From Flavobacterium tructae (GTDB lineage Bacteria; Bacteroidota; Bacteroidia; Flavobacteriales; Flavobacteriaceae): DNA of 64,000 bases. The notes beneath the pieces are model-generated. The model saw only the letters and a list, made by a program, of their open reading frames with translations, did not search any database and was not told the origin of the DNA. This document shows positions 53,628 through 61,654 of this stretch, piece after piece (the stretch's first letter is position 1; every line of letters begins with the position of its first letter). Location of the stretch: assembly GCF_002217475.1 (NCBI RefSeq), contig NZ_MUHH01000028.1, positions 83,386 through 147,385 of the forward strand, written 5' to 3'. Position numbers and translations under genes: made by a program.

Positions 53628-54101
53628 ATGAATACCCAAAATACTGTAGAAATAATCTCTTTTTCAACTGATTTAAAAGAATACATTAAGATTCTAAATT
53701 TGGAATGGCTTAAAAAGTATTTTAAAGTAGAAGAAAAAGACGAATTGGTACTTTCTAACCCACAAGAAGAAATTATCGATAAAGGCGGACTAATCTTCTA
53801 CGCCAGATATAACGGTGAAATTATTGGAACTGTTTCCTTAATGAAAGTCGATAACTATACCTTTGAATTGAGCAAAATGGCTGTTTCAGATCAGGCACAA
53901 GGTCTTGGAGTTGGAAACAAACTGTTAACACATTGCATGGCTGTTGCAAAAGAAAACAATATTAAAAAGCTGTTTTTGTATTCCAATCGCATACTGTTTC
54001 CTGCGCTTCATTTGTACCAGAAATTTGGTTTTACTGAAGTTCCTTTAGGTGACGTCAGTTACGAAAGAGCGGACATAAAAATGGAGAAAATTCTGTTGTA
54101 A
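53628..54101 (+). CDS. GNAT-family N-acetyltransferase
   Basis: This 157-residue protein of the GNAT fold has the acetyl-CoA pyrophosphate-binding motif in ELSKMAVSDQAQGLGVGNKLLTHCMAVAKENNIKKLFLYSN (about 84-124; Q/RxxGxG/A type). LYQKFGFTEVPLG at the end is the usual motif B. The acceptor substrate is unknown; small amines or protein N-termini are possible. It is 51 bp after tsaE and probably in the porX-tsaE transcription unit. Confidence 0.9.
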   Translation: MNTQNTVEIISFSTDLKEYIKILNLEWLKKYFKVEEKDELVLSNPQEEIIDKGGLIFYARYNGEIIGTVSLMKVDNYTFELSKMAVSDQAQGLGVGNKLLTHCMAVAKENNIKKLFLYSNRILFPALHLYQKFGFTEVPLGDVSYERADIKMEKILL

Positions 54102-54184
54102 TTCTTAAACAACTATTAGCAGAATTTTTACATTGATTTTAAAACTTTTTACGTAATTTGTACTCTTAATTTTTTGCACAACCC

Positions 54185-55384
54185 ATGTCAATTACCTTAA
54201 CTCCATTTACGAAACAGCAATTGTTGCCACAAGAAGAAAAACTTGAAATTGGCCGATTCAAAAGTGAGCTTTTTATAGGAATTCCTAAAGAAACAAGTTA
54301 TCAGGAACGTCGTATTTGTCTGACTCCGGATGCTGTTAGTGCGTTGACATATGAGGGACATAGGGTAATGATTGAATCAGGAGCCGGAGAAAGTTCCAGT
54401 TACACCGATAAAGAATACTCTGATGCAGGAGCTGAAGTAACAAATGACACAAAGAAAGTCTTTGGTTGCCCAATGCTTCTTAAAGTAGAACCTCCTACAA
54501 CAGCCGAAATTGAAATGATCAATCCGGAAACCATCATAATTTCGGCCATTCAATTAAAAACTAAGAAGAAAGCATACTTTGAAGCTTTAGCACAGAAAAA
54601 AATAACGGCACTGGCTTTTGAATACATAAAAGACGAAGATGGCTCGTATCCTGCTGTAAAATCGCTAAGTGAAATTGCAGGAACAGCTTCTATTCTTATT
54701 GCTGCCGAATTAATGATTACGGACGAGTTTGGAAAAGGCCTTTTGTTTGGTAATATTACCGGAGTCCCTCCTACTGATGTTGTTATTCTGGGTGCCGGAA
54801 CCGTGGGTGAGTTTGCTGCAAAAACCGCCATAGGACTGGGTGCAAATGTGAAAGTTTTTGATAATTCAATTACCAAATTACGCCGTTTGCAAAACAGTCT
54901 TAACCAACGTATTTTTACTGCAACGGTACAGCAAAAAGCGCTGCTAAAGGCTTTAAGACGTTGTGACGTGGCGATTGGTGCCATGCGTGGTAAAGAACGT
55001 TGCCCTATTATTGTTACGGAAACAATGGTTGAACACATGAAAAAAGGGGCTGTAATTGTAGATGTGAGTATTGATACCGGAGGTTGTTTTGAAACTTCGG
55101 AGGTTACCACTCATGAAAAACCGACCTTTATAAAAAGCAATGTGCTGCACTATTGTGTACCTAATATCCCTTCCAGATATTCTAAGACAGCTTCATTATC
55201 CATAAGTAATATCCTTACTCCTTATTTGCTTCAAATTGCAGAAGACGGTGGTCTGGAAAGTGCTATACGATGCAATAAAGGATTAAAAAACGGAATTTAC
55301 ATGTATCACGGAATCCTGACCAGTAAAGCAATTGGAGAATGGTTTGATTTACCGGACAACGATATTAATTTACTTGTATTTTAA
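54185..55384 (+). CDS. ald: Alanine dehydrogenase / PNT-family dehydrogenase
   Basis: This 399-residue NAD-dependent enzyme interconverts alanine and pyruvate plus ammonia. The N-terminal AlaDh/PNT domain has IGIPKETSYQERRICLTPDAVSALTYEGHRVMIESGAGESS. NAD-binding GAGTVGEFAAKTAIGLGANVKVFDNS (about 200-225) and VIVDVSIDTGGCFETSEVTTHEKPTF are typical. It carries about 30 extra N-terminal residues compared with many alanine dehydrogenases, which I associate with Bacteroidota forms. The ATG at 54185 is preferred. A DUF4258 gene follows closely. Confidence 0.9.
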   Translation: MSITLTPFTKQQLLPQEEKLEIGRFKSELFIGIPKETSYQERRICLTPDAVSALTYEGHRVMIESGAGESSSYTDKEYSDAGAEVTNDTKKVFGCPMLLKVEPPTTAEIEMINPETIIISAIQLKTKKKAYFEALAQKKITALAFEYIKDEDGSYPAVKSLSEIAGTASILIAAELMITDEFGKGLLFGNITGVPPTDVVILGAGTVGEFAAKTAIGLGANVKVFDNSITKLRRLQNSLNQRIFTATVQQKALLKALRRCDVAIGAMRGKERCPIIVTETMVEHMKKGAVIVDVSIDTGGCFETSEVTTHEKPTFIKSNVLHYCVPNIPSRYSKTASLSISNILTPYLLQIAEDGGLESAIRCNKGLKNGIYMYHGILTSKAIGEWFDLPDNDINLLVF

Positions 55385-55397
55385 GGGAACTTTAATG

Positions 55398-55405
55398 TAC
55401 CTTTG
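55398..55405 (+). promoter_or_regulatory. Probable promoter of the DUF4258 gene (-7 box TACCTTTG)
   Basis: TACCTTTG fits TAnnTTTG, 15 nt before the ATG at 55421. It overlaps a TTG codon that lengthens the open frame, so that upstream start is rejected. Confidence 0.55.
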
Positions 55406-55420
55406 CAAAAATTATATTTC

Positions 55421-55807
55421 ATGAAGTTCGTACATCGTTTTGCATATTATTTGGTTGGTTTGGTTATGGGATGCTTTTTTGTAGCCCTTGTGTTCAGTGG
55501 AAAAGACACACGTTGCAATTACTTTCCAAACGCCAGAGTTTTAAATAATTTACGCACTAAGCCTTTTCAGTATTCCGAAAAAGCAATTCAGACTTTAAAT
55601 GAAAAATGGGTTGACACCGCAGATATTAAAAGCACACTGACATTTGGTGATGTTGATTTTGACAAAAGCAATGTTCCTGTAAACAAAGGAAAACTTTATA
55701 TAATCGAAGGAAAAACAGCTAAAAATCAAGAGATAATTTTAAAAGTAGTCAACTACGAGAACAAAGCTATTCTGGAAGAGATTATTAAAAAAGACACAAA
55801 AGAGTAA
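55421..55807 (+). CDS. DUF4258-type small membrane-anchored protein
   Basis: The ATG at 55421 gives 128 residues. One N-terminal membrane helix (FVHRFAYYLVGLVMGCFFVALVFSG) is followed by a soluble region: NYFPNARVLNNLRTKPFQYSEKAIQTLNEKWVDTADIKSTLTFGDVDFDKSNV...KLYIIEGKTAKNQEIILKVVNYENKAILEEI. I recognise this as the DUF4258 pattern seen next to alanine dehydrogenase in flavobacteria. No catalytic residues or function are known. The frame extends to a TTG at 55403, inside a promoter box. Confidence 0.82.
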   Translation: MKFVHRFAYYLVGLVMGCFFVALVFSGKDTRCNYFPNARVLNNLRTKPFQYSEKAIQTLNEKWVDTADIKSTLTFGDVDFDKSNVPVNKGKLYIIEGKTAKNQEIILKVVNYENKAILEEIIKKDTKE

Positions 55808-55877
55808 GTGTGTCATTTTAATAATTAGCGACAATCAGTTTTTGTTATAAAAGCTGATTTTAACTAGCTATTCGTTT

Positions 55878-56549
55878 CTACAGCCAGTCGATTTCTTTGA
55901 TTGCTTTGGATTTCAAAAAATCATTGGTTTTGCTAAAATGTTTGTTTCCGAACCATTTTCCCTGATTAGCACTCATAGGCGAAGGATGTCCGGATTCTAA
56001 AACACAATGTTTAGAACGATCAATTTTAGCGCCTTTTTTGTGAGCAAAGCTTCCCCATAACAGGAATACAACATTCTCTTTTTGATCCGAAATGGCTTGA
56101 ATTACTGCGTCTGTAAACAAATTCCACTTCAAATGTTTATGGCTATTTGGACTGTCTTTACGAACTGTCAAGGATGCATTTAAAAGTAAAACACCTTGTT
56201 TTGCCCACTTTTCAAGATTACCTGATGTTGGCATAAAGATCGAATCGAGATCGTCATTTAGTTCCCTGTAAATATTTCGCAGTGAAGGGGGAATTTTAAC
56301 GGAATCATTTACAGAAAAACTCAATCCATTGGCCTCTCCTTCTCCATGATAAGGATCTTGTCCTATGATGACAACTTTTAAGTTTTGAAAAGTACAGGTA
56401 TTAAAAGCAGAGAAAATCAATTCTGCAGGTGGATAACAAGTATGTGTTTGATACTCAATTTCCAAAGTTTTCATGAGCTCAGAAAAATAAGTTTTTTGAT
56501 TTTCATCTTTTAATACCGTTTCCCAATCAGGAGAAAGATTGATTTTCAT
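55878..56549 (-). CDS. ung: Uracil-DNA glycosylase
   Basis: This 223-residue family 1 enzyme removes uracil from DNA. The catalytic water-activating motif is VVIIGQDPYHGEGEANGLSFSV (Asp about 64). GVLLLNASLTVRKDSPNSHKHLKWNLFTD and the DNA-intercalation loop ESGHPSPMSANQGKWFGNKHFSKTN are also visible. Length is standard. It is monocistronic and divergent from mutS2. Confidence 0.97.
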   Translation of the reverse strand: MKINLSPDWETVLKDENQKTYFSELMKTLEIEYQTHTCYPPAELIFSAFNTCTFQNLKVVIIGQDPYHGEGEANGLSFSVNDSVKIPPSLRNIYRELNDDLDSIFMPTSGNLEKWAKQGVLLLNASLTVRKDSPNSHKHLKWNLFTDAVIQAISDQKENVVFLLWGSFAHKKGAKIDRSKHCVLESGHPSPMSANQGKWFGNKHFSKTNDFLKSKAIKEIDWL

Positions 56550-56627
56550 TTTTTAAATTTTATCACAAATTAAGCAAAGTTTTTTTCAAAGTACTAATTA
56601 ATAGTACTATTTCGTTACAAAACTTTG

Positions 56628-56635
56628 TAACTTTG
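56628..56635 (+). promoter_or_regulatory. Probable mutS2 promoter (-7 box TAACTTTG)
   Basis: TAACTTTG fits TAnnTTTG, 24 nt before the ATG at 56660, in the divergent ung-mutS2 spacer. Confidence 0.55.
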
Positions 56636-56659
56636 AACCTTTACAACTTACGATATATA

Positions 56660-58825
56660 ATGATATCTATAACCGAAAAAACGTTACAAGATTTACAATT
56701 TCCTACAGTACTCGAAACCATCTCAGCAGGCTGTAATACTGATATAGGAAAAGAAAAAGCTTTACAAATAACACCTTTTAGAGATCAGGAAACTTTGATG
56801 CAGGCTTTAATGCAAACATCAGAATATGTTTCCTCCTTTCAAAATAATAACGCCATTCCCAATCACGGGTTTGACGCCATAACTCACGAGATTAAGTTTC
56901 TGGCAATTGAAGATAGTTTTCTTGAAGTGGGAAGCTTTAGAAAAATTGCTACACTCTCTTCTACCTCAAATTTTTTACTAAATTTTCTTAAAAAGTTTGA
57001 TGATTATTATCCAAATCTAAATGCTAGAGCTTCACGTGTTGAATACACAAAAGATATTGTGACCACTATTGATGCTATTGTAGACAAATATGGTGAAATA
57101 AAAGACAATGCTTCACCGGCTTTATTAAGCATTCGTCAGGGTATGAACCTGGTTCGTGGTAAAGTAAACCAAAGTTTCGGAGTCGCTCTTACACAGTACA
57201 ATAGTTTAGGTTATCTCGATGATATAAAAGAAAGTTTTGTGCAAAACCGAAGAGTTTTGGCGGTTTTAGCCATGTACAGACGAAAAGTTAAGGGCTCTAT
57301 TTTAGGAAGTTCGAAAACCGGAAGTATTGCTTATATCGAACCTGAAGCTACATTAAAATACTCCAGAGAATTAGCCAATTTAGAATACGAAGAGAAGGAA
57401 GAAATTACCCGAATTTTGAAGCAATTATCCAATGCAATTCGTCCGTACTTGCCTTTATTAATTGAATATCAGGATTTTTTGAGTGATATTGACGTTGTTG
57501 CCGGAAAGGCAAAATATGCGAATCGAATCAACGGAATCCTGCCTACTATTACAGAAGAAAGAAGGTTGTTTTTCAGAGAAGCGTATCATCCGATTTTATA
57601 TCTGAACAACAAACAGAAAAATGAAGTTACTCATCCGCAAACCATTGAGCTAAAGCAAGACAATCGTATCATTGTGATTTCGGGACCTAATGCGGGTGGA
57701 AAAACAATTTCACTAAAAACAGTAGGTTTGTTACAGTTAATGCTGCAATCCGGGATGCTTATTCCGGTTCATGAACGAAGCGAAACATTCTTATTTGACA
57801 GAATTTTAACAGATATCGGAGACAATCAATCTATTGAAAATCATTTGAGTACCTATAGTTACCGATTAAAAAACATGAACTACTTCCTGAAGAAGTGTAA
57901 CAAGAAGACTATGTTTTTAATTGATGAATTTGGTACAGGATCTGATCCGGAATTAGGTGGTGCTTTGGCAGAGATATTCCTGGAAGAATTTTATCATCGT
58001 GAAGCTTTCGGAATTATAACCACTCATTATTCCAATCTAAAGATTTTGGCTAATGAATTGCCATACGCAACCAATGCCAATATGATGTTTGATGAAAAGA
58101 CTTTAGAACCTATGTACAAACTGGCTTTAGGTCAGGCCGGAAGTTCATTTACTTTTGAAGTAGCTCTAAAAAATGGGATTCCTTTTGGATTGATTAATCG
58201 TGCTAAAAAGAAAATTGAAGTAGGCAAAGTTCGTTTTGATAAAACAATTGCTACCCTTCAGAAAGAGCGCTCCAAGCTTGAAAAAACTTCTCTTAATCTA
58301 AAAGAGGAAGAAACCAGGGCTCGTGAAGAAAGCAAAAAGATGGAAAACATCAACGTTAAGATCAAGCAAAAACTGGAAAGTTATCAGGAATTATACGATA
58401 GCAATCAGAAAACGATTTATATCGGTCAGAAAATCGAAGATATTTCAGAGAAATACTTTAACAACAAAAACAAAAAGGAACTTATTGGTGAATTTTTGAA
58501 AATAGTTGAGATTGAAAATTCAAAACGCAAAAAGGCGACTCCAAAAGAAACGAAAGCAATAATTGAAAAGAAAAAAGAAGTAATTGCTGAAATCACAGTT
58601 AAAGTGGAGGAAATTCGAAAAGAGAAAAAAGAAAAGAAACTTAAACCTGTAGTTGAAAAACCAAAACCAATTCTAAAAGTTGGTGATCGTGTAAGAATGC
58701 TCGACGGAAGATCTGTTGGAAGTATTGATGCTATCGAAAAAAATAAAGCAACAGTAAATTACGGCATTTTCACATCGAAAGTCAGTTTAGATGAGTTGGA
58801 GTTGGTTGAAGCGGTTAAAAAGTAA
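56660..58825 (+). CDS. mutS2: MutS2-family ATPase lacking the Smr domain
   Basis: This 721-residue protein shares the MutS core, clamp and ATPase domains. The core/lever region is about 1-320. The ATPase has Walker A VISGPNAGGKTISLKTVG (about 337-354) and Walker B MFLIDEFGTGSDPELGGALAE, with STYSYRLKNMNYF between. A long charged coiled coil (about 520-680) is followed by a short KOW-like end, GDRVRMLDGRSVGSIDAIEKNKATVNYG, and then stop. The C-terminal Smr nuclease domain of about 785-residue Bacillus MutS2 is missing. The start is the ATG 56660; the TTG at 56633 lies in the promoter box. Confidence 0.92.
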   Translation: MISITEKTLQDLQFPTVLETISAGCNTDIGKEKALQITPFRDQETLMQALMQTSEYVSSFQNNNAIPNHGFDAITHEIKFLAIEDSFLEVGSFRKIATLSSTSNFLLNFLKKFDDYYPNLNARASRVEYTKDIVTTIDAIVDKYGEIKDNASPALLSIRQGMNLVRGKVNQSFGVALTQYNSLGYLDDIKESFVQNRRVLAVLAMYRRKVKGSILGSSKTGSIAYIEPEATLKYSRELANLEYEEKEEITRILKQLSNAIRPYLPLLIEYQDFLSDIDVVAGKAKYANRINGILPTITEERRLFFREAYHPILYLNNKQKNEVTHPQTIELKQDNRIIVISGPNAGGKTISLKTVGLLQLMLQSGMLIPVHERSETFLFDRILTDIGDNQSIENHLSTYSYRLKNMNYFLKKCNKKTMFLIDEFGTGSDPELGGALAEIFLEEFYHREAFGIITTHYSNLKILANELPYATNANMMFDEKTLEPMYKLALGQAGSSFTFEVALKNGIPFGLINRAKKKIEVGKVRFDKTIATLQKERSKLEKTSLNLKEEETRAREESKKMENINVKIKQKLESYQELYDSNQKTIYIGQKIEDISEKYFNNKNKKELIGEFLKIVEIENSKRKKATPKETKAIIEKKKEVIAEITVKVEEIRKEKKEKKLKPVVEKPKPILKVGDRVRMLDGRSVGSIDAIEKNKATVNYGIFTSKVSLDELELVEAVKK

Positions 58826-59036
58826 TAAAATTTACGTTTTTCTTGGCAAAATTCAAAATAAAGCGATTTAAAGCGCTAATTCTTTAAAAACGAATAAGAA
58901 GGTCGTTATGTTTTAAAATTGCCATAAAATTATTTTATTAAAGCTGTTTTCAATCTTCAAAAACTATTAAAACTAAAAAAGTAATAGATAATAGGTATAA
59001 TTATATTATTCTATCAAAATACCATCTGTTTAAAAA

Positions 59037-59450
59037 ATGATTGATTTACCCGCAAATAAAAAAATAGTTCTCTTCGATGGCATCTGCAATCTCTGCAACT
59101 CTGCCGTGCAATTCATAATCAAGCATGATAAAAAAGACATTTTTAGATTTGTGGCTTTGCAATCAGAATTAGGAATTTCAATTTGTAAACATTTGGGGAT
59201 TAGTTATGCAAAAATGGACAGTATTCTATTATTCAATCCTGACTCTGCGTACTTTTACAAATCATCTGCAGTAATAGCTATTGCAAAAGAATTTGGTGGT
59301 CTTTGGAGATTATCAGAAATTTTCAGGATTGTTCCTATTTTTATCAGCGACCGTATTTATGATTATGTCGCCAAAAATAGATACAATTGGTATGGTAAAA
59401 AAGAAAGCTGCATGATTCCGACAGCGGAATTGAAAGCTAAGTTTCTTTAG
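59037..59450 (+). CDS. DCC-family thiol-disulfide oxidoreductase-like protein
   Basis: This 137-residue protein of the DUF393/DCC family shows FDGICNLCNSAVQFIIKHD with a CxxC pair (Cys17, Cys20) right after the first strand. FVALQSELG, SILLFNPDSAYFYKSSAVIAIA and YDYVAKNRYNWYG follow. The family is thioredoxin-like with poorly known function. The preceding 211-bp spacer (58826-59036) is AT-rich with no clear signal. A bidirectional terminator and a repeat follow. Confidence 0.9.
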   Translation: MIDLPANKKIVLFDGICNLCNSAVQFIIKHDKKDIFRFVALQSELGISICKHLGISYAKMDSILLFNPDSAYFYKSSAVIAIAKEFGGLWRLSEIFRIVPIFISDRIYDYVAKNRYNWYGKKESCMIPTAELKAKFL

Positions 59451-59490
59451 AAAATTTCAATTTTTAAATTCCAAATACCAATTTGACGCA

Positions 59491-59567
59491 ATATTATCAT
59501 TGCGCAATATTTGTCATTTCGAGCAACGAGATATCACATTTGCAAATCGACAAAGATCGAAGAAATG
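59491..59567. repeat. REP-like GTCATTTCGAGC repeat remnant
   Basis: GTCATTTCGAGCAACGAGAT (59513-59532) and the closing TCGAAGAAATG (59557-59567) form inverted ends of a motif I know as a common Flavobacterium intergenic element. Upstream, GCAATATTATCATTGCGCAATATT adds short direct repeats. No transposase is present. Confidence 0.55.
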
Positions 59568-59584
59568 TTTTATGTAATAATAAA

Positions 59585-59620
59585 AAATCCCAAATTCACA
59601 ATAACTGGAATTTGGGATTT
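59585..59620. terminator. Bidirectional intrinsic terminator
   Basis: The arms AAATCCCAAATTC (59585-59597) and GAATTTGGGATTT (59608-59620) are perfect, with A and T runs outside, between the convergent DCC and ettA genes. The stem is nearly identical to that at 9655-9690. Confidence 0.88.
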
Positions 59621-59643
59621 TTTTATTGAAAGTTTAGATTTTA

Positions 59644-61335
59644 CTATCTAATCAATTTTCTGTATTTCAGACGTTTTGGAGTTAAATCACCACCAAGACG
59701 TTTCTTTTTGTTTTCTTCATAATCAGAGAAACTTCCTTCAAAGAAATAAACTTCAGAGTCTCCCTCAAAAGCAAGAATGTGTGTACAGATTCTATCTAAG
59801 AACCATCTGTCGTGAGAAATAATTACAGCACAACCAGCGAAGTTTTCTAAACCTTCCTCAAGTGCACGAAGTGTATTTACGTCAAGGTCATTCGTAGGCT
59901 CATCCAGTAAAAGTACGTTTCCTTCTTCTTTCAAAGTCATTGCTAAGTGCAAACGGTTACGCTCTCCACCGGACAACATTGATACTTTTTTGTTTTGCTC
60001 ACCACCTCCAAAATTGAAACGTGATAAATAAGCTCTTGAGTTTACCTGCTTACCTCCCATCATTACCAATTCCTGACCGTCAGCGAAATTTTCCCAAATT
60101 GATTTGTTTGGATCAATGTTTGAATGTGACTGGTCAACGTAAGCAATTTTTACAGTTTCACCAACTGAAAATTCTCCACTATCAGTTTGTTGTTCTCCCA
60201 TAATCATTTTGAAAATAGTCGACTTACCGGCACCGTTTGGCCCAATAATTCCAACAATTCCCGCCTGTGGTAAAGTAAAGTTCAAATTATCGTACAATAA
60301 TTTATCCCCAAAAGCTTTTGCTACATTTTTAGCTTCAATCACATTGGTTCCTAAACGAGGACCGTTCGGGATATAGATTTCCAGATTCTCATCCAGTTGT
60401 TTTTGATCTTCATTCAATAATTTGTCGTAGTTCTGTAAACGGGCTTTTTGTTTCGTTTGACGACCTTTTGCTCCCTGACGAACCCACTCCAACTCGCGCT
60501 CTAAAGTTTTTCTTCTTTTAGAAGCCACTTTTTCTTCCTGAGCCATACGGTTTGATTTTTGATCCAACCATGAAGAATAATTTCCTTTCCATGGAATACC
60601 TTCACCTCTGTCTAATTCTAAAATCCAACCCGCAACATTGTCTAAGAAATATCTATCGTGCGTTACGGCAATTACAGTTCCGGAGTATTGTGCTAAATGT
60701 TGCTCTAACCAAAGAACACTCTCAGCATCAAGGTGGTTGGTAGGCTCATCCAAAAGCAATACATCAGGCTGTTGCAGTAACAAACGACATAGTGCTACAC
60801 GACGGCGCTCCCCTCCTGAAAGGTTTTTAATTGGTGTATCTCCTTCCGGTGTACGTAAGGCATCCATTGCAATTTCAAGTTTTGTATCAATTTCCCAGGC
60901 ACCAAGAGCATCAATTTTGTCTTGCAAAGCTGCCTGACGATCCATCAACTTGTCCATTTTATCCTGATCTTCATAGTTTTCAGGAAGACCAAACAAATCA
61001 TTAATCTGATTGTACTCTTCTAAAACTGCCATGGTTTCAGCTGCTCCTTCACGAACAATTTCGATAACTGTTTTAGAATCATCAAGTATTGGTTCTTGCT
61101 CTAAGTAACCAACAGTATAACCCGGTTGAAAAACAACATCACCCTGGTAGTTTTTATCAACTCCTGCAATAATTTTTAAAAGTGAAGATTTTCCGGAACC
61201 ATTAAGTCCCAAAATACCAATTTTCGCTCCATAGAAGAAACTCAAATAAATATTTTTAAGAACTGGCTTGTCTGCTCCCTGATAGGTTTTACTCAATTTT
61301 TGCATTGAGAAAATTACTTTCTTATCGTCTGACAT
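59644..61335 (-). CDS. ettA: Energy-dependent translational throttle ATPase (ABC-F)
   Basis: This 563-residue soluble protein has two ABC domains and no membrane segments. Walker A sites are GLNGSGKSSLLK (about 39-50) and GPNGAGKSTIFK (about 357-368). Signatures NLSGGERRRVALCRLLLQQPDVLLLDEPTNHLD and MLSGGERNRLHLAMTLKEEGNVLLLDEPTNDLD are followed by a His switch. The EttA arm and linker region (about 95-130 and 245-310) are present, with KARLQNYDKLLNEDQ. EttA binds the ribosomal E site and couples translation to the ATP/ADP ratio. Confidence 0.95.
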   Translation of the reverse strand: MSDDKKVIFSMQKLSKTYQGADKPVLKNIYLSFFYGAKIGILGLNGSGKSSLLKIIAGVDKNYQGDVVFQPGYTVGYLEQEPILDDSKTVIEIVREGAAETMAVLEEYNQINDLFGLPENYEDQDKMDKLMDRQAALQDKIDALGAWEIDTKLEIAMDALRTPEGDTPIKNLSGGERRRVALCRLLLQQPDVLLLDEPTNHLDAESVLWLEQHLAQYSGTVIAVTHDRYFLDNVAGWILELDRGEGIPWKGNYSSWLDQKSNRMAQEEKVASKRRKTLERELEWVRQGAKGRQTKQKARLQNYDKLLNEDQKQLDENLEIYIPNGPRLGTNVIEAKNVAKAFGDKLLYDNLNFTLPQAGIVGIIGPNGAGKSTIFKMIMGEQQTDSGEFSVGETVKIAYVDQSHSNIDPNKSIWENFADGQELVMMGGKQVNSRAYLSRFNFGGGEQNKKVSMLSGGERNRLHLAMTLKEEGNVLLLDEPTNDLDVNTLRALEEGLENFAGCAVIISHDRWFLDRICTHILAFEGDSEVYFFEGSFSDYEENKKKRLGGDLTPKRLKYRKLIR

Positions 61336-61402
61336 TTGATTTATTTTTTATTTTTATGTTTATTTTTTTGTGATTCTTTAGAGAAACCTACTTAAATATA
61401 TT

Positions 61403-61585
61403 TTAAACTCTTCCTTTCAAAGCGTTAAAAACCCAGGCGTTTGCAATAAAACCAACTCCGGTTGCAGCAAATCCCCAGCCCGAAACGTCTCTGTATCTAA
61501 AAGCGCCAAGACCTATAAGTAACAAACCCATAAGTACCATTATAAAAGTAGCCCATCCCAGGATGGTATTTTTATTCATTCCCAT
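61403..61585 (-). CDS. Small two-helix membrane protein (CAL67264-like family)
   Basis: At 60 residues (58 if the ATG at 61577-61579 is used), it has two hydrophobic helices (about 7-27, ILGWATFIMVLMGLLLIGLGAF, and 36-55, GWGFAATGVGFIANAWVFNAL). It strongly resembles a small membrane protein family I recall as restricted to flavobacteria; that name is from memory. It lies upstream of ettA by 67 bp in the same direction. Function unknown. Confidence 0.8.
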   Translation of the reverse strand: MGMNKNTILGWATFIMVLMGLLLIGLGAFRYRDVSGWGFAATGVGFIANAWVFNALKGRV

Positions 61586-61654
61586 AATTGCTTTATTAGT
61601 ATTTTAAAAGTAGTAATTTTTTAGAGATGCAAATATCGTGAATTTCCATAGATC

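Noticed and set aside
54550..55110. 186-codon antisense frame inside alanine dehydrogenase
   Set aside because: A shadow of a clearly conserved gene with no independent start signal or family features; the same applies to other long antisense frames such as 28597-29019 and 26634-27032.
55403..55420. TTG start for the DUF4258 protein
   Set aside because: It overlaps a TAnnTTTG promoter box; the ATG at 55421 gives the family N-terminus.
56633..56659. TTG start for MutS2
   Set aside because: It lies inside the TAACTTTG promoter box; the ATG at 56660 is the better start.
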